Shown in pieces: positions 1 through 8,547 of a DNA stretch of 43,933 nucleotides; position 1 is the stretch's first letter, and the number at the start of each line of letters is the position of its first letter. The stretch is from Chloroflexi bacterium UBA4733 (GTDB lineage: Bacteria > Chloroflexota > UBA4733). The stretch spans positions 1 to 43,933 of the forward strand of contig DHIZ01000127.1 in assembly GCA_002404055.1 (NCBI GenBank), given 5' to 3'. A program made the translations under genes and the position numbers. Below the pieces are notes generated by a model. The model saw only the letters and a list, made by a program, of their open reading frames with translations. It ran no database searches and was not told the DNA's origin.

Positions 1-822
1 GCAGAGGAGCGCCTGCTCCACGCTGTCGATGATACGAACGAGGCTCCCTGGATGGTCACACCGGAGTACCAGACGCTGATGGCCCACTTCCTTGCCGACA
101 GCCTGCGCCTCTACGCCAGCCGCCAGCGGCTGCCCTGGTACGTCATCACGGAATTAGGAGTCGTGACGCCCAGGCCCGGCAGCACCGGCACCGTCACCCT
201 GGGTCCTGATCTCCTGGTCGCGCACGCCCAACCGCAGACGGAACCGCGCGAATCTTGGAATGTGCGTGAAGAAGGGCGACCGCCGGAGTTGGTACTGGAG
301 ATCGTGACCGACCGAAGTGTTGAGCGGGACACCGACAAGAAGCGCGATTACTACGACGCCATGGGTGTCGGTGAATACGTGATCTGCTGGCCGCGTCGGG
401 AGCAGGGACTGCGGCTGTTTGGCTATCACCGCACGGTGTCAGGCGCCTGGGCGTTCTGGGAGCCGGATGCTCGTGGCGTGTTGTGGAGCAGCGTGCTGGG
501 TGGTCTGGGTCTGTACCTGGCGGGGCGGTACGATCTGCGGGCTTGTAACGCCAGCGGCAGGCGGTTGCCATCGCCGGAGGAAGAGGCGGAGCGAGCGGAC
601 GAGGCGACTGCTGCGCAGCAGGCGGCGGAGGAACGGGTGCAGCGGGAGGTGACGGCACGTTGGGCGGAGGCGGCAGCGCGAGTGGAGGCCGAGCAACGGG
701 CGCAGCGGGAAGCGGCAGCACTGCAGGTCGAGGCCCGCGCACGTATGGCTGCGGAGGAGCGCGCCGACCGAGCGGAAACAGAGTTGGAGCGGCTGCGCCG
801 CGAACGGGGCGAGCGCGAGTAA
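1..822 (+). CDS. Uma2-family (DUF820) putative endonuclease, 5' truncated by window
   Basis: The frame is open from base 1, and the first bases match codons of the paralogue at 2169-3140 just after its start, so about 10 N-terminal codons lie outside the window. The PD-(D/E)XK-like core is visible: PDLLVAHAQ (Asp near residue 70), LVLEIVTDRS (Glu near 100), then a Lys-rich DTDKKRDYYD and GVGEYV. After about residue 195 the protein is an Ala/Glu/Arg-rich coiled coil ending in LERLRRERGERE. Uma2 proteins have a restriction-endonuclease-like fold, and their biological role is not established. At DNA level this gene is almost identical to 2169-3140 over the first 85 bases and remains closely similar, so the two are a recent duplication. 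Family assignment is firm; nuclease activity is inferred. Confidence 0.88.
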   Translation, partial: AEERLLHAVDDTNEAPWMVTPEYQTLMAHFLADSLRLYASRQRLPWYVITELGVVTPRPGSTGTVTLGPDLLVAHAQPQTEPRESWNVREEGRPPELVLEIVTDRSVERDTDKKRDYYDAMGVGEYVICWPRREQGLRLFGYHRTVSGAWAFWEPDARGVLWSSVLGGLGLYLAGRYDLRACNASGRRLPSPEEEAERADEATAAQQAAEERVQREVTARWAEAAARVEAEQRAQREAAALQVEARARMAAEERADRAETELERLRRERGERE

Positions 823-1264
823 CCAGGGCCAGCATCGGCGTGTCCTCCGGCATGCGTCCGGGCTGCACCCTTGCTAGCGCCAATGGAGGCGCCGCGTACA
901 GAGATCAAGGACGATCACTTTCGCGCTGTCAAAGGCCGATGACGCTGTGTAAACTGTGATCGAAGCAACCAGCTTCGTGGGGTAAGCCTCGGCCGGCAAG
1001 CAGGCCCAGATCACCGGTGCCGGGCGTAGCCGAGCAACGTAGCCGCGAACCGCCGGGAGCTCGGTGCAGTGTGCGCCCGATAGGGACCAGACGGTTGAGC
1101 GGGAAGCCGTGTGGCCATGTAGGCCTACAACCGATGAGCTTTCTTGCCCGTTTCTGATGTCCTCGTCGTCACTTCCGCCATGGATACTCCCGATCGGAAA
1201 CCGTCACGGCGCCCATCTCGCCCGGCGCATGCTAGGCTGAGGAACACCGCAGCGGGAGGTACCT
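823..1264. other. intergenic stretch, no gene seen
   Basis: This 440-bp gap between two Uma2 genes holds no convincing reading frame with a ribosome-binding site. A short segment near 1070-1090 (GTGTGCGCCCGATAGGG) resembles the 5' end consensus of group II introns, but no catalytic domains, reverse transcriptase or 3' end follow. I treat it as chance or a small remnant. The promoter of the gene at 1265 presumably lies in the last 100 bp. Confidence 0.4.
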
Positions 1265-2044
1265 ATGAGCGTGGACACAGCACGGCTGGTATCATCGGCG
1301 CTACTCGGTCCCTGGTATCGGGACGATGAGGAGCAGGACGAGCCGTTGGCAGGTCAGGATCACCGGCTCACCATCGACGCCATCTACCACGCCCTCAACA
1401 ACCGCCTCGCCAGTGCCGCCTGCTTCGTGGCGGCCGAACTGCGCGTCCACCGCGATCCCCGGAACCAGCGGGACTACCGGGAACCCGATGTGCTGGTGGC
1501 GCTCGGCGTGCCAGACCGGGTGCGCGAACGCTATGTGATTGCCGAGGAGGGCAAAGCGCCGGACCTGGTGGTGGAGGTGCTTTCGCCCAGTTCCATCGAG
1601 AACAGCGATCTTGACGATAAAAAGAAGTGGTATGCCAAGGAGGGGGTGCGGGAATACGTGGTGGTGGACCCCTCCGGGAAGTTCGCGGAGTTGGGTCCGC
1701 GCTTGCAGCGCTTCTGGCTGGCCGCTGGCGACAAGGTCCCCGCCGAAGGGGTGGACGCTAACGGTATCCTGCGCAGCCGGTTGATCCCCTTTGGGCTGCT
1801 GGTGTTGGACGAGTGGGTGCGCGTCATCGACCTGGCGACGGGTGAGGTGCTGCCGACGCCAATGGAGAGCGAGCAGCGGCGGTTGCAAGCGGAACGGGAG
1901 GCGCGCGAGGCGCTGGCTAGAGCCTGGGAGGCAGACGTGCTGACCACAAAAGCACGAGAGCAGGCCAGGATAGCGGAGGAACGGTCGGCTGGCCTGGAAT
2001 CAGAACTGGCGGGCCTGCGTAAGCTGCTCGACGAGCGCCAGTGA
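1265..2044 (+). CDS. Uma2-family (DUF820) putative endonuclease
   Basis: ATG at 1265 follows GGGAGGT with good spacing. The 259-residue product has the PD-(D/E)XK-like triad: EPDVLVALG (Asp near 75), VVEVLSPSS (Glu near 104) and DDKKKWYAKEGVREYVVV (Lys near 120), the usual Uma2 signature. The last 50-60 residues are a charged Ala/Glu/Arg coiled coil. It lies between two near-identical Uma2 copies but is itself clearly divergent from them, closer in layout to the gene at 7662-8402. A partner protein or substrate cannot be read from the sequence. Probably a cytoplasmic DNA-acting enzyme by fold; function unproven for the family. Confidence 0.9.
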   Translation: MSVDTARLVSSALLGPWYRDDEEQDEPLAGQDHRLTIDAIYHALNNRLASAACFVAAELRVHRDPRNQRDYREPDVLVALGVPDRVRERYVIAEEGKAPDLVVEVLSPSSIENSDLDDKKKWYAKEGVREYVVVDPSGKFAELGPRLQRFWLAAGDKVPAEGVDANGILRSRLIPFGLLVLDEWVRVIDLATGEVLPTPMESEQRRLQAEREAREALARAWEADVLTTKAREQARIAEERSAGLESELAGLRKLLDERQ

Positions 2045-2168
2045 GCATGCGAGACAGTTGCCGCGAGTGTCCTCCCGCTCCAGATGCGCTATCATGCCAG
2101 CCAGCAACCCATACCACGCCGCGGCCGAACGAGCCGCACTACTCCCCCGGCACCGAAGGAGCAGCACG

Positions 2169-3140
2169 ATGGCGGCACCAGCCGTCCTGACGCTTGCAGA
2201 GGAGCGCCTGCTCCACGCTGTCGATGATACGAACGAGGCTCCCTGGATGGTCACACCGGAGTACCAGACGCTGATGGCCCACCGCCTCGCCGATAGCCTG
2301 CGCTTCTACGCCCGCCGCCAGCGCCTAGCCTGGTATGTCATCACCGAACTCGGCGTGGTCACCCCCAGGCCCGGCAGCACGGCCACCGTGACGCTGGGTC
2401 CTGATCTCCTGGTCGCCCACGCCCAACCGCGCCTGGAACCGCGCGAATCGTGGAATGTGCGTGAAGAAGGGCGACCGCCGGAGTTGGTACTGGAGATCGT
2501 GACCGCGCGGAGTGTCAAGCGGGACACTGACAAGAAGCCTGATTACTACGACGCCATGGGGGTGCGCGAGTACGTGGTCTGCTGGCCGCATCGGCGGGGA
2601 CGACGACTGTACGGCTATCAGCGCACGGCCTCGGGCGCCTGGGCAGCGTGGGAAGCTGACGCTCGTGGCGTATTGTGGAGCGGCGTGCTCGGTGGTCTGG
2701 GGCTGTACCTGGCGGGACGGTTCGATCTGCGGGTTTGCGACGCGACGGGGAAGCGCTTGCCGTGGCTGGAGGAAGAGGCGGAGCGAGCGGAGGAAGCGAG
2801 CGCAGGGCAACGAGCGGCAGAGGGGCGGGCGCAGCGGGAGGTGACGGCGCGCTGGGCAGAGGCGGCGGCGCGGGTGGAGGCCGAGCAACTGGCCCAGCGG
2901 GAGGCGGCGGCACGGCAGGCGGCGGACGAGCGAGCCCAGCGGGAGGCGGCGGCGCGGCTCGCTGCCGAAGAGCATGCACAGCGGGAGACGACGGCACGGC
3001 TCGCTGCGGAGGAGCAGACCAAGCAGGAGGCGGCAGCGCGACAAGCGGAAACGAGCGCACGCACGGTCGCGGAGGCGCGGGCCGCTCGAGCGGAGGCGGA
3101 GTTGGCACGATTGCGGCGCGAACGTCATCAGCAACGGTAG
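2169..3140 (+). CDS. Uma2-family (DUF820) putative endonuclease with extended coiled coil
   Basis: I chose ATG 2169 (MAAPAVLT) because AAGGAG ends seven bases before it; an upstream in-frame ATG at 2058 has no such site. The 323-residue protein has the Uma2 core with PDLLVAHAQP, LVLEIVTARS and DTDKKPDYYDAMGVREYV. After about residue 210 comes a long alanine-rich coiled coil built of 14-residue units. It is the paralogue of 1-822. The catalytic domains are nearly the same, but this copy carries two to three more coil units, so the tail has expanded or contracted since duplication. The coil may drive self-association or partner binding (inference). Confidence 0.9.
   Translation: MAAPAVLTLAEERLLHAVDDTNEAPWMVTPEYQTLMAHRLADSLRFYARRQRLAWYVITELGVVTPRPGSTATVTLGPDLLVAHAQPRLEPRESWNVREEGRPPELVLEIVTARSVKRDTDKKPDYYDAMGVREYVVCWPHRRGRRLYGYQRTASGAWAAWEADARGVLWSGVLGGLGLYLAGRFDLRVCDATGKRLPWLEEEAERAEEASAGQRAAEGRAQREVTARWAEAAARVEAEQLAQREAAARQAADERAQREAAARLAAEEHAQRETTARLAAEEQTKQEAAARQAETSARTVAEARAARAEAELARLRRERHQQR
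2799..3029 (+). repeat. in-frame 42-bp tandem repeats encoding heptad pairs
   Basis: The tail of the Uma2 gene is built from degenerate 14-residue units such as AAARQAADERAQRE, AAARLAAEEHAQRE and TTARLAAEEQTKQE, plus one 21-residue unit. Fourteen and 21 are multiples of seven, so the heptad register of the coil is preserved across units. The duplicate gene at 1-822 has fewer units. Confidence 0.8.
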
Positions 3141-3252
3141 GATGGTCCGTAGTAGGGTCGCCGTTGTCGGCCGCCTGCCAGCGTTTTGACAGGCCTACGT
3201 TACCGCCCTACCACTCCCCGAATAGCCAAATTGCGCGAAGGAGCGCACCTCC

Positions 3253-3516
3253 ATGACCAGGAAAGAACGCCTGCACCAGTTCGTTGATGAGCTTCCCGAC
3301 ACCGCCGCCCAGGAAGCTGAGCGGTATCTGCGCGCCCTGGCCGAAGGACCGGCGGAGGGAGTCACCGCGGCGGATCGAGCCTGGCTCGATGCGGATCTGT
3401 CGCGCCGCGAGGAGATCGATCCCTACGACTGGGGTCCTGCAGGGCCGCCCAAGGTAAAGCCCGTCCGGTACAGCGCCAGCGGCGGGTTCGTGGTTGAAGG
3501 GCGTGGCGGTGAGTAG
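3253..3516 (+). CDS. small antitoxin-like protein, apparently without a partner
   Basis: ATG 3253 follows AAGGAG (3237-3242). The 87-residue product begins MTRKERLHQFVDELPD and continues with a helix AAQEAERYLRAL. This resembles the start of the next antitoxin in the window (RDQLHRLIDKLPED, then ARQYLEYL), so the two are probably related. Such short acidic proteins usually precede a RelE/ParE, MazF or PIN toxin. No toxin frame follows: the next 185 bp carry only a low-quality overlapping frame. It may be a solitary antitoxin or the remnant of a pair. Assignment to the antitoxin class rests on this local similarity and context. Confidence 0.6.
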   Translation: MTRKERLHQFVDELPDTAAQEAERYLRALAEGPAEGVTAADRAWLDADLSRREEIDPYDWGPAGPPKVKPVRYSASGGFVVEGRGGE

Positions 3517-3702
3517 CGCGCCGGCAGCCGGGGCGATGCTCCTCGGCTCGGTAGCTGGATGGGCGCGAGCAGGTCAGGCGCACTGTTCGTGCGATTGGAC
3601 AGAGCCGGCGAAGCGGTCGGGTTGGGCAGGCAGTCTTGGGGTAGCGGACACGCTCACCGGTGAAGTACCATGCCCAGCGATGTTGATTTATGGAGTACCA
3701 AA

Positions 3703-3981
3703 GTGGTGACCGCCACGCGCGACCAGTTGCACCGGCTTATCGACAAGCTCCCTGAGGATGAACTGGGGGCCGCCAGGCAATACCTGGAGTATCTTGAGGC
3801 GTCCGGCGGCCTCCCCGCTGTCCTCGCAGAAGCACCAGAAGAGGAGGACCCTCTAACGCCGGCCGAGGCCGCGTCGCTCGCCGAAGCCGAAGCGCAGGTC
3901 GCACAGGGCGAGATCATTCCCGACACGAACTTTGACGCAGCTCTCGCCCGAGCCCGCCAGCATCAGGCCACCCGTCGGTGA
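3703..3981 (+). CDS. putative type II antitoxin
   Basis: About 92 residues, acidic, beginning near TATRDQLHRLIDKLPEDEL and ending DAALARARQHQATRR. GTG 3703 (or the next codon, GTG 3706) is preceded by GGAG at 3692-3695; an in-frame ATG at 3670 has a poorer site. Its stop overlaps the start of the RelE/ParE-like gene by four bases (GTGA), the usual antitoxin-toxin arrangement with translational coupling. The N-terminal helix probably mediates dimerisation and the C-terminal tail toxin binding (inference from the class). Antitoxins of this type commonly repress their own operon; I see no clear operator. Confidence 0.75.
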   Translation: MVTATRDQLHRLIDKLPEDELGAARQYLEYLEASGGLPAVLAEAPEEEDPLTPAEAASLAEAEAQVAQGEIIPDTNFDAALARARQHQATRR

Positions 3982-4247
3982 GCGGTCTGCCGCCGTGGCG
4001 CCTCTCCTGGTCCCCGCTGGCGATTGACGACCTGGCCAAGCTCAACGACGCAACGACCACACGCATACGCACTGCCGTCCGGCGCCTGGCGGAGACGCAC
4101 CAGGGTGACATCAAAAAGCTGCAAGGGAGGCACGAGCGCTGGCGCCTCCGGGTCGGGGACTGGCGGATACTCTTCCGTTTCGCTCGCGAGACCCAGTCCG
4201 TGATCGTCTTGCGGGTGCTGAACCGGCGCGACGCCTACCGCGACTGA
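3978..4247 (+). CDS. RelE/ParE-family toxin
   Basis: GTG start overlaps the antitoxin stop. The 89-residue protein has the RelE/ParE fold pattern: WSPLAIDDLAKLND at the N terminus, a helix with RTAVRRLAE, then DIKKLQGRHERWRLRVGDWR and ILFRF, and a terminal strand VIVLRVLNRRDAYRD. This LxGxxxxxRxRxGdwRi signature is typical of the superfamily, whose members are ribosome-dependent mRNA interferases (RelE) or gyrase poisons (ParE). Sequence alone does not say which. The length is normal for an intact toxin. Confidence 0.85.
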   Translation: MSGLPPWRLSWSPLAIDDLAKLNDATTTRIRTAVRRLAETHQGDIKKLQGRHERWRLRVGDWRILFRFARETQSVIVLRVLNRRDAYRD

Positions 4248-4629
4248 AGCGAGACGTCGCGTGGCAGACGATGTGTTCCCTTGGCGCAGCGTCACGGGGG
4301 CGGGCGGCAGAAGTAGCTGCCTTACCCGCAATTCAATCTTGCCTCGGGCCAGGGCGCACGTCTCTCCTTGACGTCATCGGGAAAAGCACGCAGGTCCTCT
4401 CGGCTCGCGCCCACACAGATGACTGGCTCCTGTGGTAGCCGGTGTACTCGCGTCTATTGGGGCGACGGGTTGCAAGGTGTGCGTCTATCCCTTACAGTTG
4501 CGGAATCCGAAAGCCCGTTGATTGCCATGGGAGTACGGAAGCCGATGGTTATCACGCTGCCGCCTGTGGCCCGAGGCCGCCGCTGCGTGCCTTTGGGTGC
4601 AGGTAGCGCGGTACTGGAAGGCTGGGACC
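4248..4629. other. intergenic stretch upstream of the kinase gene
   Basis: About 380 bp without a convincing gene. The frame of the downstream kinase is open upward to an ATG at 4522, but that segment has poor coding character and no ribosome site, so I leave it out of the gene. I found no clear hairpin terminator or promoter. Confidence 0.35.
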
Positions 4630-6945
4630 GTGTCGCTCCCGCTTGAACCCGCCGCCGGGATCGCCATTGACGGCGTCACCTACCGTGTCGCTGAGCATCC
4701 AGCCGTTCCCGGCATGGTGTATGCCCAGGAAGGCCGCCAGGCCACCGTTTACCAACTGCTCGCTGCGGATGCCGAAGGCAGCGGGCAGACGCGCCGCGCG
4801 CTCAAAGTGTTCAAGTCGCGCTACCGGGCGCCCGGGTTGGTGTCGCTGAGCGACCGCCTGGAACCGCTGGCCGCGTTGCCGGGGTTGCGGGTGTGCCGCC
4901 GCACCGTGCTCAGCGCGCACCGGCACGCCGACCTGTTGCGCCAACACCCGGACCTCACCTACGCCGTACTCATGCCCTGGATCGACGGCAGTACCTGGTT
5001 TGATGTACTCGCCTCAGGCCGGCCGCTTACGCCGGAACAGAGCCTGACGCTCGCGCGCGGTCTGGCCGGGACGCTGGCGACGTTGGAAGAGCACGCGGTC
5101 GCGCACTGCGACCTCTCCGGGCCGAACCTAATCTTGCCGGGGTTGCATAACGCATCCCAGGCCGCCACAACGGGCCAGGAATCGGCAGCCACCGGGGCCA
5201 GTATTCCACCCGGCGCGATTGCGCTGGTGGACGTGGAGCAACTGTATGCACCCGGCTTGCAGCGACCCGACCCCTTGCCGGCCGGGTCGCCGGGGTACGC
5301 CCATCGCCGGGCGGCGCAGGGTCTCTGGCAGCCGGAGGCGGATCGTTTTGCCGGGGCAGTGCTGCTGGCGGAACTGCTCGGCTGGTGCGATGGGCGCGTG
5401 CGCGAGGCCGCCTGGGGCGACAGCTACTTCCACCACGAGGAACTGCAACAGCCCGGCGAACGCTATCGCACGCTCATGGCGGTGCTCGGTCAGCGCTGGG
5501 GCGAGGACGTGGTCCAACTCTTCAGCCGCGCCTGGGAGAGCGACAGCCTTCCCGGCTGCCCCACCTTCGGCGAATGGCTCGTCACGTTGCCGGAGTCCGT
5601 GACACCACCCGCAAATGAGACCTCAACCGACACCTACCCGCCGCCCGATGTCGATGCCGTAGCGTTGGCCGACCTGGAGGCGGGCGCTGCCCTGGAGCGG
5701 CAGCGTGACCTTACCGGCGCGCTGGCCTGCTATGAACGAGCGGCGGGGGCCGCGATGGCCGGTAGCGCCGTCGCCCAGGAAGCGGCCCGGCGGGCGCAGC
5801 GCGTCCGGTCGCAGCTTGACACCGGGCCGTTTCCAGGCCACGAGGAAGTAGAGCAGCCGCGCTGGTTCGACGAGGGTTTGGCGGCCATACAGCGCCAGGA
5901 CTGGCCGGCGGCGCAGGAGGTGCTGACGGCGCTCGTTCGCTCCAACCCAGAGTATGTACGTGACGGTCAGCGCGCCGCGACGCTGCTGGCAGACGTGCAG
6001 ACACACCTGAAGCAGCAGCGTGGAGGAACCGCTGCGGGCGCCTGGCTTGCCGGACTGGGCGCGCTGCGGGCGGTGGCGCTGGGCGTGGCGGTCCTGGCGC
6101 TGCTCGCGCTCCTGGGCGGCGGCACTGTGCGCTGGCGCGCTGCCCAGGCTTCAGCAGCGGCCGCCATTCCACCAGCCGCCGCCATCCCACCGACGAGCAC
6201 CGCGCCACCCAGACCGACCCCGTCAGCGACCCCAGCGCCGCTTGCTGTCCTCGCTCCGCCCGCTACGGCCACGCCGACGGCATCGCCTGTTCCGCCCACG
6301 TCCACCGCCGGCCCCCCCACGCCGACGCGCGTCCCGCCAACCGTAACCGCCATCCCGCTAACGGCCACGCCCGTACCGCCAACGGCAACTCCGGCGCCAC
6401 CGACACCGACCCCGGCGCCGCCCACTCCGGTCCTACCAACGCCAGTACCACCAACCCCGGTTCCGCCGACGCCGATTCCCCCGCCCCCACCGCCGACATT
6501 CACGGCGACCCCCGTGCCGCCGCCTCCAGCGCCGACGCTACACGCCATCCCCAGTGTCATCGTCGCGTCGCCCGCCAACTTCACGCGCGTACCGGTGGGC
6601 GGCCAAGTCACGGTGCGCCTACGTGTCCTGGGCGCCGATGGCGCCTACCGCGCTGGGGAGTCGTATCATAACTTCCCGATGGTGATGCAGTTCAACGTCC
6701 ACGGCTCCGAGAGCTTCTCGACCGCCGCCTCTGCACCACCGCAGGCACTCTTCTCCACCGACAGCCGCGGCTTCTTTCAAGGCAGCTATCGCGTGCCGGG
6801 CAACGCCGGTACCTACGATCTGGCGATCTACCCCAACTACGGCCAACTCAACGGCAGCTTCGAGGGCGTCCCCACGCTCTCGCGCGGCTGGGTCGATGGC
6901 GTGCCCCAGCCGTTTATTGCCATCCCGGTAACAGTGGGGGGATAG
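4630..6945 (+). CDS. membrane-anchored Ser/Thr protein kinase-like receptor
   Basis: I prefer GTG 4630 (771 residues) because GGAAG lies eight to nine bases upstream. An N-terminal kinase-like domain shows a Lys in RRALKVFK (near 60), a catalytic loop AHCDLSGPNLIL (near 158-168; HCD instead of HRD), DVE near 199 where DFG is expected, and GSPGYAHRRA resembling the activation-loop GTPGY. A TPR-like helical region follows. A single membrane segment (VALGVAVLALLALL, near 483-497), a Pro/Thr-rich stalk (about 520-640) and a beta-rich C-terminal domain outside the membrane complete it. The layout is that of a bacterial receptor kinase sensing outside and phosphorylating inside. The phosphatase at 8548 has the same catalytic-TM-P/T order, suggesting an opposing pair. 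Altered HRD/DFG motifs leave activity uncertain. Confidence 0.82.
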   Translation: MSLPLEPAAGIAIDGVTYRVAEHPAVPGMVYAQEGRQATVYQLLAADAEGSGQTRRALKVFKSRYRAPGLVSLSDRLEPLAALPGLRVCRRTVLSAHRHADLLRQHPDLTYAVLMPWIDGSTWFDVLASGRPLTPEQSLTLARGLAGTLATLEEHAVAHCDLSGPNLILPGLHNASQAATTGQESAATGASIPPGAIALVDVEQLYAPGLQRPDPLPAGSPGYAHRRAAQGLWQPEADRFAGAVLLAELLGWCDGRVREAAWGDSYFHHEELQQPGERYRTLMAVLGQRWGEDVVQLFSRAWESDSLPGCPTFGEWLVTLPESVTPPANETSTDTYPPPDVDAVALADLEAGAALERQRDLTGALACYERAAGAAMAGSAVAQEAARRAQRVRSQLDTGPFPGHEEVEQPRWFDEGLAAIQRQDWPAAQEVLTALVRSNPEYVRDGQRAATLLADVQTHLKQQRGGTAAGAWLAGLGALRAVALGVAVLALLALLGGGTVRWRAAQASAAAAIPPAAAIPPTSTAPPRPTPSATPAPLAVLAPPATATPTASPVPPTSTAGPPTPTRVPPTVTAIPLTATPVPPTATPAPPTPTPAPPTPVLPTPVPPTPVPPTPIPPPPPPTFTATPVPPPPAPTLHAIPSVIVASPANFTRVPVGGQVTVRLRVLGADGAYRAGESYHNFPMVMQFNVHGSESFSTAASAPPQALFSTDSRGFFQGSYRVPGNAGTYDLAIYPNYGQLNGSFEGVPTLSRGWVDGVPQPFIAIPVTVGG
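6190..6543 (+). repeat. Pro/Thr low-complexity stalk of the kinase
   Basis: Irregular in-frame repeats of short units such as TPVPPTATPAPP and PTPVPPTP, from 6190 to about 6543. They encode an extended, probably wall-spanning linker between the membrane helix and the external C-terminal domain. Runs of similar codons make the DNA prone to slippage. Confidence 0.75.
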
Positions 6946-7018
6946 CAAGGTGGTTGCAGGCGAACCTGGGCACACTATCCTATCCGTGAGCAGCGTGAGA
7001 CCGTGAAACGGAGAAAGC

Positions 7019-7610
7019 GTGACCGCGAGCAAGTTCCGGTGCGTGTGGTTGTTGATTGCCGGTCTACTGGTGGGCAGCTTCCCCGCTCCCGCTCTGGCCC
7101 AAACCGCCTCTTGCCAGTTCATCCTCGGCTTCGCCACGCTGCACGACCTCGATCCCAACGACATCGGCGACTGCCTGGAGAACCAGAGCTTCGCGGCGAA
7201 CGGCGACGCCCAGCAGCAGACGACGCGGGGCCTCATGGCCTGGCGGAAGGCGGATAACTGGACCGCCTTCACCAACGGTTACTGGACCTGGATCAATGGA
7301 CCCGGCGGCGCCCTCGCCCAGCGGCCCCCTGGCCCAGTGGGGCACCAAGGGCGCCGCCCCCGGCCAGTTCCTCGGCCCCTGGGGCGTCGCGCTGGATGCC
7401 CAGGGCAACGTCTACGTCGCCGACTATGGCAACGACCGGATCCAGAAGCTGTCGTCCAGTGGCCAGCCCCTGGCGCAGTGGGGGACCAAAGGCGCTGCCC
7501 TCGGCCAGTTCTTCAGGCCCGAAGGGATCGCGCTGGATGCCCAGGGCAACCTCTACGTCGCCGACAGCAACAACAATCGCATCCAGAAGCTCTCGGTGAC
7601 TGGCCAGTAA
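7019..7610 (+). pseudogene. secreted protein with NHL repeats, interrupted by a frameshift
   Basis: GTG 7019 (GGAG just upstream) opens a frame with a Sec signal peptide (WLLIAGLLVGS, cleavage likely after PALA) and a secreted domain: CQFILGFATLHDL, IGDCLEN, GLMAWRKADNWTAFTNGYWTW. I recognise this as a recurrent Chloroflexota extracellular domain. Around 7310-7330 coding character switches to another frame, which encodes two NHL-type beta-propeller repeats (GVALDAQGNVYVADYGNDRI and GIALDAQGNLYVADSNNNRI) and stops at 7610. Joining the frames needs a one-base shift. Two NHL repeats cannot close a propeller, so the product also looks truncated. It may be a decaying gene or a sequencing error in the C/G run. 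Confidence 0.72.
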
Positions 7611-7661
7611 CTGGTTCAGAAGATGGCGAAATAGGCTGGGCCGGCTACGCCGCAGGCGCGT

Positions 7662-8402
7662 TTACGCGGGCGGCTTCCGGCGCAGCAGTTCTAACTCTTC
7701 CCGCAGCCGCCGTACTTCGGCGTCCGCTGCCTGTCGCGCCGCGACTGCTTGCTGCGAACGTAACTCGGCTACTTGCCGCGCGGCAGCCTCCCGCTGCGCC
7801 CGCATCTCGGCCGCCTGCTGTGCCGTCAGCACCGCTCCTGTTTCCCGATCGATCACTGCTAGCAAATCGTCAACCAGCCCGAACCGTACCGGCAGCACCT
7901 CGCTTGCCACGCTACCGTCGCGCTTAACGGACAGCCGCTCCCCCGCACCTGATCGATGCAGCCTCCAACCCTGTACCCGTGGCAGCGCAAACCGGCCGGA
8001 CGGGTTGAAGACCCAGAACTCCCGCGCCCCCACGAGGGCATAGAGCCGCAACTTTTCGCCCAGGTCTCCCAGCACCGACCTGGGCGAGAGGTACTCCGCC
8101 AGCAGGTCCGGCGGCTTGCCTTCGATGGCGGGGTCATAGACGTCCCGGTTGCGATGCGGCACATCCAGCGCCACCAGTAAGTCCGGCTGCAGCGAATGCG
8201 GCCAGTGTTCGCCCATCGCCAGCCAACGGTTCATGGAGACGTAGCAGTGTGGCCCCGCGTAGAGCGTGCGCAGTACGTCGTAACAGCGATCCTGCTCCCA
8301 GAGGTGATAGTCGCTCGCCAACGGTTCGTCGTTCTCCTCCCACCCTTCCAGGCGCATCGGATCGGGTACGGCGACGGGGATCGTCCCAAGCAACGGCGAC
8401 AT
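7662..8402 (-). CDS. Uma2-family (DUF820) putative endonuclease
   Basis: ATG 8402 (MSPLLGTIPVAV) follows GAGAGG with fitting spacing; longer starts lack this. The 246-residue protein shows the family triad: QPDLLVALDVP, DLLAEYLSPRS and LGEKLRLYALVGAREFWV. It ends in a coiled coil (MRAQREAAARQVAEL, RRLREELELLRR). It lies on the opposite strand inside the kinase/phosphatase region, divergent from the PP2C gene, with about 145 bp between the starts. Whether it belongs functionally to that cassette is unknown. Confidence 0.88.
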   Translation of the reverse strand: MSPLLGTIPVAVPDPMRLEGWEENDEPLASDYHLWEQDRCYDVLRTLYAGPHCYVSMNRWLAMGEHWPHSLQPDLLVALDVPHRNRDVYDPAIEGKPPDLLAEYLSPRSVLGDLGEKLRLYALVGAREFWVFNPSGRFALPRVQGWRLHRSGAGERLSVKRDGSVASEVLPVRFGLVDDLLAVIDRETGAVLTAQQAAEMRAQREAAARQVAELRSQQAVAARQAADAEVRRLREELELLRRKPPA

Positions 8403-8547
8403 CGGCGATCCTCTCGCAGGTAGCGCGGCAGGCCCTCGTGTCGCGCGTGTACTCCGGCCCATACGCAACCGCATTGAGTCTAAGATAATGGGTGGAGCGA
8501 AATCAACGTCGGATTGGATCGCATCAACCGTGATTCCCGAGGACAGC

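Noticed and set aside
1070..1140. GTGTGCGCCCGATAGGG resembles a group II intron 5' end.
   Set aside because: No domain V, reverse transcriptase or 3' end follows; about 15 bases of similarity could be chance.
3494..3709. 71-codon frame after the solitary antitoxin, in the place of a toxin.
   Set aside because: It lacks a ribosome site and any toxin motif (RelE, MazF or PIN), and it overlaps the next gene's start region.
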